Below, piece after piece: positions 1 through 4,240 of a DNA stretch of 5,569 nt (the stretch's first letter is position 1; each line of letters begins with the position of its first letter). The notes under the pieces were generated by a model. It had not been told where the DNA came from and searched no databases. It worked only from the letters and a program-made list of their open reading frames with translations. Made by a program: the position numbers and the translations under genes. The stretch is from the NCBI GenBank assembly GCA_029556045.1, contig JAKQGS010000490.1, positions 1-5,569 on the forward strand, written 5' to 3'. This stretch comes from Pseudomonadota bacterium. Lineage in GTDB: Bacteria; Bdellovibrionota; Oligoflexia; Oligoflexales; Oligoflexaceae.

Positions 1-1194
1 CATGGTAGCACGTTCCCCATCGATGCCTGGAGGGAAGTGACCTCCGAATTTGCTATCGATTTTAATAAACCCGGCATCAATAAATTGGAGATTATGTTTC
101 AGGACGCCTGGGGAAAAAACAGCAAGCCCATCACCCTGGAGTCCTTCAATACCACCTTTGATGATTCCTGGCGGTTGATCCACGGTCAGGTGCGGGAGCC
201 TCTGGTCATCAAATCGGGGGAAAAAGTCGCATTTCTGGCAATCGAGGGTAATTCAACCGTCATCACGCGGACAGGCTCATCCTCCAACCAAGGCATTCCC
301 CATGCCGGCAGCGCCGGAGGCACTACCTCAGGAAATGCTCCCGGAATTTTGGCGGAGTCGACCGAAGAAACCAAGACTCCCATTGAAGGATCTGGAGGGC
401 AATCATCGGACGACGACACCCAGCCGGCACTGTTTCTTCCTGAAATTCTCGGGCCGGTACGGGTTGAAGAGGGGGCCTTTCTGTCAGGATCTGCTGAGTT
501 TAACGGACCCATCACGTTGATGGGGACAGCGACCAAGCCTATCCGCTGGAACTTGATGGATGAATATGGATATATCGGGTTCACTTATTTCAATGATCAT
601 GCGGATATTGCTCACGCGATTCTCAGCCATGGAGGTTTGATTTCACAGGGTGGAGACAGTCGGCAAACCATCAGCCTGCGCCAAAGCCGTTTGGAATCTG
701 TGAATATAGTGACCTATGCGGACACCTCCTCGGGGGAGGTCACATGGGCTTTCGACAGCACTTCCTGGAATCGCAGTGCCCTGGCCATGCGCTGCTTTCA
801 AAATTCCCAGCCTGACTCACCAGAAGCTCCCGGTACTGAAAATCAGATGAGCTCCAAGCATTCCCTCTCCATCAAAAACAGCATTTTGGCGGAATCCCTG
901 TTGGAAATTCAATGCAGCAAATCCAGTTCCCTGGATGTCGTCGTTCAGCTTCATCGCAATAACATCATGGCGCCGCGGGAGGATGGCTACACTTTCTATT
1001 GGAATTCATATGGCCTGCCGGAAGGCGCCCCCCTCCCCTCGTTTCCAGACAGCAGCAAAATATCCTGGGATGCGGCGGACAATTATTTTGCGGAACCGAA
1101 GCGACTTTATGAGGGGGTTTTGGAGAACGGTTGGCCGGAAGCGGAATTAGGGGTGAATCGCACGGCGCCGCACGGGGATGTGGGAGCCCCGTAA
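1..1194 (+). CDS. Large surface/secreted protein, C-terminal part (Ig-like tail, linker, beta-helix); 5' end outside window
   Basis: The frame is open from base 1 (reading H-G-S-T-F-P-I-D-A-W) to TAA at 1192-1194, so 397 residues are visible and the true start lies upstream; GTG at 37 is merely internal. Residues about 1-45 (GINKLEIMFQDAWGKNSKP) resemble the end of a bacterial Ig-like beta-sandwich. Residues about 83-145 form a linker rich in Ser, Gly, Thr, Glu and Asp. From about 150 on, short strand-forming stretches (ILSHGGLIS, ISLRQSRLESVNIV, LSIKNSILAESLLEIQC, VVVQLHRNNIM) look like rungs of a right-handed parallel beta-helix. The C-terminus NRTAPHGDVGAP matches the DxGA ending common in secreted beta-helix proteins, such as those with a choice-of-anchor Q domain. 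The probable place is the cell surface or outside the cell; the ligand or substrate is unknown. No terminator is visible after the stop. The frame is secure; the fold is inferred from pattern only. Confidence 0.8.
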   Translation, partial: HGSTFPIDAWREVTSEFAIDFNKPGINKLEIMFQDAWGKNSKPITLESFNTTFDDSWRLIHGQVREPLVIKSGEKVAFLAIEGNSTVITRTGSSSNQGIPHAGSAGGTTSGNAPGILAESTEETKTPIEGSGGQSSDDDTQPALFLPEILGPVRVEEGAFLSGSAEFNGPITLMGTATKPIRWNLMDEYGYIGFTYFNDHADIAHAILSHGGLISQGGDSRQTISLRQSRLESVNIVTYADTSSGEVTWAFDSTSWNRSALAMRCFQNSQPDSPEAPGTENQMSSKHSLSIKNSILAESLLEIQCSKSSSLDVVVQLHRNNIMAPREDGYTFYWNSYGLPEGAPLPSFPDSSKISWDAADNYFAEPKRLYEGVLENGWPEAELGVNRTAPHGDVGAP

Positions 1195-1278
1195 CTTGAT
1201 CGACGGAAAATAGATCTACCTGATGGTGATGCACCCATCTGATGGCTGCTGCGGACATAAAGATAGCGGCAACAGTGG

Positions 1279-1454
1279 CAGGGAGGAGATTGCAGGTCCA
1301 GGGGGCGAGGCCGGCGCGACGGGTGGACGCTTCCCACCTCACTCGCCGCGGTCGCACTGGTGTGACAGAAGCTGCTTTGGAGACCGCGTCTGCGCTCCGG
1401 TGGGGCCCTTCCACCCTGCTGCCCTCGCCCCCTGGACCTGCAATCTCCTCCCTG
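1279..1454 (+). repeat. Palindromic element A: 112 bp core with perfect 32 bp terminal inverted repeats
   Basis: Bases 1279-1310 (beginning CAGGGAGGAGATTGC) are an exact reverse complement of 1423-1454 (ending GCAATCTCCTCCCTG): 32 of 32 by reading. The enclosed core, 1311-1422, is 112 bp. Each end of the core carries a small hairpin, GGTGG-N7-CCACC: stems 1322-1326/1334-1338 and 1399-1403/1411-1415. The first 44 bases and last 39 bases of the core recur, inverted, in element B. No transposase gene is present, and I see no clear target-site duplication next to the repeats. It fits a non-autonomous MITE or a REPIN-like doublet. A structured RNA is an alternative. Confidence 0.8.
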
Positions 1455-1512
1455 ACGCCCTACAGCTATTCTCACGACCGGAGTCATCGTCAGATTCCAT
1501 GCTGCGTCTCGC

Positions 1513-1596
1513 TTCTTAAACTTGTCCTTAAGACATTCACAAAATCCAGAAACAAGATCTTTCTATGTTTCTTAACATCGTCCTTTAGACAATCAT
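1513..1596. repeat. Weak direct-repeat pair with 56 bp period
   Basis: Bases 1513-1540 and 1569-1596 both begin TTCTTAA and share GTCCTT and AGACA, matching at 22 of 28 positions by hand alignment. On the minus strand both can be read as peptides containing CLKD followed by a KK pair (DCLKDDVKKHRK and ECLKDKFKKRDA). The 56 bp offset places them in different frames, so this could be a decayed, duplicated coding remnant. The peptide similarity follows automatically from the DNA similarity, so the coding reading stays weak. Confidence 0.4.
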
Positions 1597-1626
1597 CCAC
1601 CCAAGCGACCAAACTTTCATATCTAC

Positions 1627-1828
1627 GCCGGTCAAGTCGCATTTTCGGGAGATGCACTGCGCTATGCCGATCAAGTCGTATTTTCGGGAGATGCACTGCG
1701 CTATGCCGATCAAGTCGCATTTTCAGGAGATGCACTGCGCTATGCCGATCAAGTCGCATTTTCAGGAGATGCACTGAACTGCGTTATCCCGGTCAAGTCG
1801 TATTTTCGGGAGGTGCACTGAACTGCGC
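1627..1828. repeat. Tandem array of about five 39-44 bp units
   Basis: Units start at 1627, 1666, 1705, 1744 and 1788. The first three are exactly 39 bp; the fourth is 44 bp because of an extra AACTG-like insertion (GCACTGAACTGCG in place of GCACTGCG). The fifth has the same insertion and runs into the left stem of element B. Shared parts are GCCGATCAAGTCG (GGT for GAT in units 1 and 5), then YATTTTCRGGAG and ATGCACTGCGC. Unit differences are single-base changes: C/T after GTCG and G/A in TTCRGG. There are no variable spacers, so it is not a CRISPR. Because 39 is divisible by three, it gives a 13-residue repeated peptide in several frames; that is a by-product and not proof of coding. Confidence 0.9.
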
Positions 1829-1987
1829 CCGAGCCGAGCGGGAAAGGGCAGCAGGGTGGAAGGGTCCCACCGGAGCGCAGTCGCGGAGCAAGGTATGTCT
1901 TTGGCCTCAGTGCGACGACCGCGGCCAGTGAGGTGGGAAGCGTCCACCCGTCGCGCCGGCCTTTCCAGCTCGGCTCGGCCACAGTTC
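1820..1987 (-). repeat. Palindromic element B: inverted copy of element A core with a different stem
   Basis: The core, 1848-1959, is 112 bp, exactly the length of the A core, and is its inverted copy. Read on the minus strand, 43 of the first 44 and 37 of the last 39 core bases match A, while about 30 central bases have diverged. The outer stem is unrelated to that of A: 1829-1847 (CCGAGCCGAGCGGGAAAGG) pairs with 1960-1978 at 18 of 19 positions. It extends outward to 1820 and 1987 with two further mismatches (25 of 28). The GGTGG-N7-CCACC hairpins are kept at 1855-1859/1867-1871 and 1932-1936/1944-1948. The left stem overlaps the end of the last tandem unit. Confidence 0.8.
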
Positions 1988-2002
1988 CGTAATGAAAGAA
2001 GA

Positions 2003-2060
2003 AGTGAGGTTGCAAACCTACACCCGGTGCGCCGACCTTTCCAGTTCGGCTCGGCCACAG
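2003..2060 (-). repeat. Diverged half copy C of element B (direct orientation to B)
   Basis: Bases 2003-2060 align without gaps to 1927-1984, the right end of B (core edge plus right stem), at 49 of 58 positions. The stem part (CCTTTCCAG, then TCGGCTCGGCCACAG) is almost unchanged; most changes fall in the core edge. There the GGTGG-N7-CCACC hairpin is lost and a different small palindrome appears, AGGTT-GCA-AACCT (2007-2019). No left half is visible, so it is a truncated or partial copy. Confidence 0.7.
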
Positions 2061-2237
2061 ACCAACGCAGTGCCCGTCAAAATCCCATATGAGACCTCTG
2101 CTTTACGCCGACTCCCGTTTTAGCCTTCTTAATTCAAAGAGTTGCAAACGGAAATCAAAAGCGTCTGCAATGATGCCTCAGCCACCTCCATTTTTTTGCA
2201 CTTCTAAATAGGTTTTATCACGCTGTTTTATTTGCTC

Positions 2238-2265
2238 TTTAAGATTTGTTTTGCTTTTCTATTAA
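2238..2265 (+). promoter_or_regulatory. Possible promoter for the lipoprotein gene
   Basis: In the AT-rich tract before the lipoprotein gene, TTTAAG (2238-2243) and TATTAA (2260-2265) are spaced by 16 bp and loosely fit the sigma-70 -35 and -10 boxes (3 of 6 and 4 of 6). The start codon lies about 90 bp downstream, which leaves a leader that would contain the 2292-2323 hairpin. The match is poor and chosen mainly by position. Confidence 0.2.
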
Positions 2266-2291
2266 TTCCACCCCGCCTCCACCGATAACTT

Positions 2292-2323
2292 CCCTGCCTA
2301 ATGGCCGCCGGCCAAAGGGAGGG
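2292..2323 (+). promoter_or_regulatory. Strong hairpin in the leader of the lipoprotein gene
   Basis: CCCT (2292-2295) pairs with AGGG (2320-2323), CCT (2297-2299) with AGG (2316-2318), and TGGCC (2302-2306) with GGCCA (2310-2314), closing on a GCC loop. There is one G-G mismatch and a small A bulge region. It ends 31 bases before the lipoprotein ATG. No T run follows (CAATAACCGC), so an intrinsic terminator is unlikely. It could stabilise the mRNA, bind a regulator, or be the residue of another palindromic repeat. Confidence 0.5.
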
Positions 2324-2340
2324 CAATAACCGCATTTATT

Positions 2341-2345
2341 GGAGG
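2341..2345 (+). promoter_or_regulatory. Ribosome binding site fixing the lipoprotein start
   Basis: GGAGG lies 9 bases before ATG at 2355. It supports that start over the in-frame ATG at 2301, which would put 18 polar residues in front of the signal peptide. ATG at 2347 is in another frame and closes after a few codons. Confidence 0.7.
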
Positions 2346-2354
2346 AATGATTGG

Positions 2355-2750
2355 ATGCGTAAGATTTTTTTGATGGTGGGCCTTTTGGCCGGCTTTTCTT
2401 TGATCACAGCCTGCGGTGATTCCGCCTCGTTTGGGGAAAACACCCTACCCGGGTTTCGGGCAGCTGGGGATACCGATGCACCAGCTGGTGAAAGCGAAAC
2501 CCCGAGTTCCAGCAAAAAACCACCCCTTGGCGGTCAAAGCGATGACGCCACCGATGGCGGCGGGGGCACGGATGAGCCCACGCAGCCGGGGGATGAACCA
2601 TTTGATCCGGAGATGACCCCCTGCAAGGAGTGTATCGAAAAATGTGAAACCATCAGCCGCACCACCACCTGCGGGGAGAGCAAGTACAATCGGTGCATCC
2701 AGTACTGCGAAGAAAAATATGAGAACATGTGCACCGATCCGAACCTATAA
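2355..2750 (+). CDS. Small Cys-rich lipoprotein with twin CX3C C-terminus
   Basis: The protein is 131 residues from ATG 2355 (GGAGG 9 bp upstream). Residues 1-20 are a type II signal peptide: MRK, a hydrophobic core, then the lipobox ITAC with Cys20 as the predicted lipidated residue. The next residue is Gly, followed by Asp at mature position 3. Residues about 21-86 are a Gly/Asp/Pro/Ser/Thr-rich linker without hydrophobic segments. The tail, 87-131, holds seven cysteines (90, 93, 97, 106, 114, 118, 126). Two units of the form C-I-x-x-C-E, starting at Cys93 and Cys114, are each followed by another Cys 8-9 residues after the second Cys. It is probably membrane-anchored, with a disulfide-linked helical hairpin exposed outside the cytoplasm. 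I recognise no family, and the function is unknown. Its stop overlaps the end of the convergent regulator gene by 6 bp. It is likely monocistronic. Confidence 0.8.
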   Translation: MRKIFLMVGLLAGFSLITACGDSASFGENTLPGFRAAGDTDAPAGESETPSSSKKPPLGGQSDDATDGGGGTDEPTQPGDEPFDPEMTPCKECIEKCETISRTTTCGESKYNRCIQYCEEKYENMCTDPNL

Positions 2751-3638
2751 TTTAAATTCCTTCATGATGGCCGCCGCCACCGGATTTTGAATCCGGCGGT
2801 TGGCGGCAATCAACCAGAGTTCCTCATACACATCCGGCAATGTTCCCAGCGCCACCAATTCCCGGTCAACCAGCATTTCTTCTGCCGCTGGTTGCGCGAT
2901 GGGAATCAGACCGATACCCTCGGCTCCCATCAGCTTTTGCAGGCTGGTGTCCTGCACCTCCGCCTGCAGCGCCACATGAATGTCCCGCAGTTTAAAAAAA
3001 TGCTCCACATCATGCCGGAGTTTGCTGTGTTGGGACGGCAGTACAAACGGCTGATCCCGCAACGACTCCGGGAAACCGCGTTTTAGGTTGGCGAATTTTG
3101 GCGCCCCGCACACCACCACCGGCATGCGGGCAATGTTTTTGGCGTGAATACCGGTGGTGTTCCCGACCGGGGGGGCGTAATTGGAGATCACCAGATCAAT
3201 GCGGTGCGCCCGCAGTTCCCGCAACAACTCGTCCCCATGCCCCTCCGAAACCGACACCACACAATCAAAGACCTCCTGCGCCTTTTGGTAAACCTTGAGG
3301 GTCAGGTGTTTAGAGACAGTATCCATCGACCCGATCTGCACCTGAATGCGGCTAGCTACATGCTGATCCCGCAGGGCGTCCACCATCTCGTCGCCGAGGC
3401 GAAAGATTTCGGTGGCGTATCCCAGGACCAACTTGCCGGCTTCCGTTAATTGCAGGCTCCGCCGCGAGCGATCAAACAGGGTAAAACCAAGGGTATCCTC
3501 AAACTGCTTGAGCTGGGTGGAAAGCGTGGGTTGTCCCAGCCGCAGCTTTTTAGCCGCCTTGGCTATGCCACCCTCCATGGCAATGGTCTTAAAATAGAGA
3601 AGGTGGTGGAAGTTAACCCAGGGTCGTTTGCCAGCCAT
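2745..3638 (-). CDS. nhaR: LysR-type transcriptional regulator, NhaR-like
   Basis: The protein is 297 residues, close to the roughly 300 of E. coli NhaR. An N-terminal winged helix-turn-helix spans about residues 9-66, with the LysR signature AAKKLRLGQPTLSTQLKQFE near 28-47 and LFDRSRRSLQLTEAG near 54-68. A linker helix (YATEIFRLGDEMVDALR, about 74-90) leads to a periplasmic-binding-protein-like effector domain from about 95 to the end. NFHHLLYF, the YA.EIF.LGDEM stretch and the late EELW..AANRRIQNPVA are typical of the NhaR branch. In E. coli NhaR responds to Na+ and activates nhaA; no antiporter gene is in this window, so the effector here is unknown. ATG 3638 is preferred: AGAAAGG lies 7 bases upstream. 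A TTG at 3674 would add 12 residues but has AGGAG directly against it. It is divergent from archease-rtcB and convergent with the lipoprotein gene. Confidence 0.85.
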   Translation of the reverse strand: MAGKRPWVNFHHLLYFKTIAMEGGIAKAAKKLRLGQPTLSTQLKQFEDTLGFTLFDRSRRSLQLTEAGKLVLGYATEIFRLGDEMVDALRDQHVASRIQVQIGSMDTVSKHLTLKVYQKAQEVFDCVVSVSEGHGDELLRELRAHRIDLVISNYAPPVGNTTGIHAKNIARMPVVVCGAPKFANLKRGFPESLRDQPFVLPSQHSKLRHDVEHFFKLRDIHVALQAEVQDTSLQKLMGAEGIGLIPIAQPAAEEMLVDRELVALGTLPDVYEELWLIAANRRIQNPVAAAIMKEFKL

Positions 3639-3741
3639 GCGGGAGCCTTTCTTTGCTTTACACGAATCAAACAACTCCTATTTATCTGTTTTAGCAAATA
3701 TTGTCGCCTCCTAATGCCAGCATGTCGTCGCTATGATTTCG

Positions 3742-3756
3742 CGCATTTTTCATGCG
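3742..3756. promoter_or_regulatory. Dyad in the regulator-archease divergent region, possible operator
   Basis: CGCAT-N5-ATGCG is a perfect 5 bp dyad lying midway in the 171 bp between the divergent starts at 3638 and 3810. LysR proteins usually bind short dyads between themselves and a divergent target, so this is a candidate site. It does not give the usual T-N11-A spacing, and such short dyads arise by chance. I found no convincing -35/-10 pair on either strand here. Confidence 0.25.
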
Positions 3757-3809
3757 GCCCCTGATCGATGATGATATGGTGATGCCGATGCACAGACGAG
3801 GGCTTTGGT

Positions 3810-4229
3810 ATGTACCAGATCCGCGAGCATACCGCCGATATCGGTCTTGATATCACCAGTGATTCGCTGGCAGGAGTTTTTGCCGAGGCCGCCAAAGGGT
3901 TTTATGCGATCCTTCTCGGTGAGGACAGCAATCTTCTGACACCGACCAACGCCCCCCCCATCGACCAAACATTAGCCGGGGATAATCCCGCCCACCTCCT
4001 GGTGGACTGGTTAAGCTGGTTGCTCTATCGCTATGAGGTCTTTGGACAAGTAATGGGCTGGTATCAGTTTTCGTTTCACCGTGACTCCCTCACGGTTCAC
4101 AGTCGCCCTTTGCCACCGGCTGCTGCCCCTAGCGATGAAGGGATGGCCATTAAGGCGGTCACCTATCACAAACTGCAGGTGGAATCCTCCGAGGATCAGT
4201 GGCACGCCACCGTGTTTTTTGACATCTAA
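3810..4229 (+). CDS. Archease, RtcB activator protein
   Basis: Archease is a small soluble cytoplasmic protein that speeds the guanylylation of RtcB and allows multiple turnover. This one has 139 residues, normal for the family. Family marks: the N-terminal EHTADIGLDI (Asp10 in the HTAD motif), LLVDWLSWLLYRYEV at 63-77, GMAIKAVTYHKLQVE at 111-125, and the terminal HATVFFDI, whose Asp138 is the expected penultimate acidic residue. The conserved aspartates form a metal site in known archeases. ATG 3810 is the first start after an in-frame TGA at 3780; GAGG lies about 9 bases upstream. rtcB follows after 11 bp, almost certainly in the same transcript. Confidence 0.93.
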   Translation: MYQIREHTADIGLDITSDSLAGVFAEAAKGFYAILLGEDSNLLTPTNAPPIDQTLAGDNPAHLLVDWLSWLLYRYEVFGQVMGWYQFSFHRDSLTVHSRPLPPAAAPSDEGMAIKAVTYHKLQVESSEDQWHATVFFDI

Positions 4230-4236
4230 AGGGGGG
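4229..4236 (+). promoter_or_regulatory. Ribosome binding site of rtcB
   Basis: The purine run AAGGGGGG overlaps the last base of the archease stop codon and lies 4 bases before ATG 4241. This fits translational coupling of the two genes. Confidence 0.6.
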
Positions 4237-4240
4237 CTTC

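Larger units (their letters stand above)
1195..2354. other. Repeat-filled intergenic region without a credible gene
   Basis: This 1.16 kb stretch separates the surface-protein gene from the lipoprotein gene. Open frames run through it on both strands, but they cross palindromic and tandem repeats, give Arg/Pro/Ser-rich translations, and show no recognisable domain, so I call none of them. Contents in order: 1195-1278 unassigned; palindromic element A; a weak direct-repeat pair; a 39 bp tandem array; palindromic element B; diverged half copy C; then 2061-2354, which becomes AT-rich at about 2190-2270 and ends in a hairpin and the lipoprotein ribosome binding site. I see no tRNA or rRNA, and no hairpin followed by a T run after the surface-protein gene. 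Confidence 0.75.

Noticed and set aside
37..1194. GTG at 37 as start of the surface protein
   Set aside because: The frame is open to base 1 with continuous protein-like sequence and no signal peptide after the GTG, so the gene begins upstream.
1195..1278. Terminator after the surface-protein gene
   Set aside because: Only short imperfect pairings such as GATGG/CCATC are present, with no T run, so I cannot support one.
1107..1487. 126-codon minus-strand frame
   Set aside because: It overlaps the end of the surface-protein gene and the whole of palindrome A, with an Arg/Gly/Ser-rich, low-complexity translation.
1490..1774. 94-codon minus-strand frame with MRLDRHSAVHL repeats
   Set aside because: The same 39 bp period explains the repeats. 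The non-repeat tail is noted only as a possible remnant.
1627..1828. CRISPR array
   Set aside because: Units are contiguous and nearly identical along their whole length, with no unique spacers and no cas genes nearby.
1242..1931. 229-codon open frame on the plus strand across elements A, B and the tandem array
   Set aside because: It consists of repeat translations (RSSRIFGRCTALC units) and palindromic DNA, has no clear ribosome binding site or domain, and is kept open by the 39 bp period.
2301..2354. ATG at 2301 as start of the lipoprotein
   Set aside because: It lies inside the leader hairpin, adds 18 polar residues before the signal peptide, and lacks the GGAGG spacing seen for ATG 2355.
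3639..3674. TTG at 3674 as start of the regulator
   Set aside because: AGGAG directly abuts the TTG, and NhaR-type proteins do not need the 12 extra residues. ATG 3638 has a well-spaced AGAAAGG.
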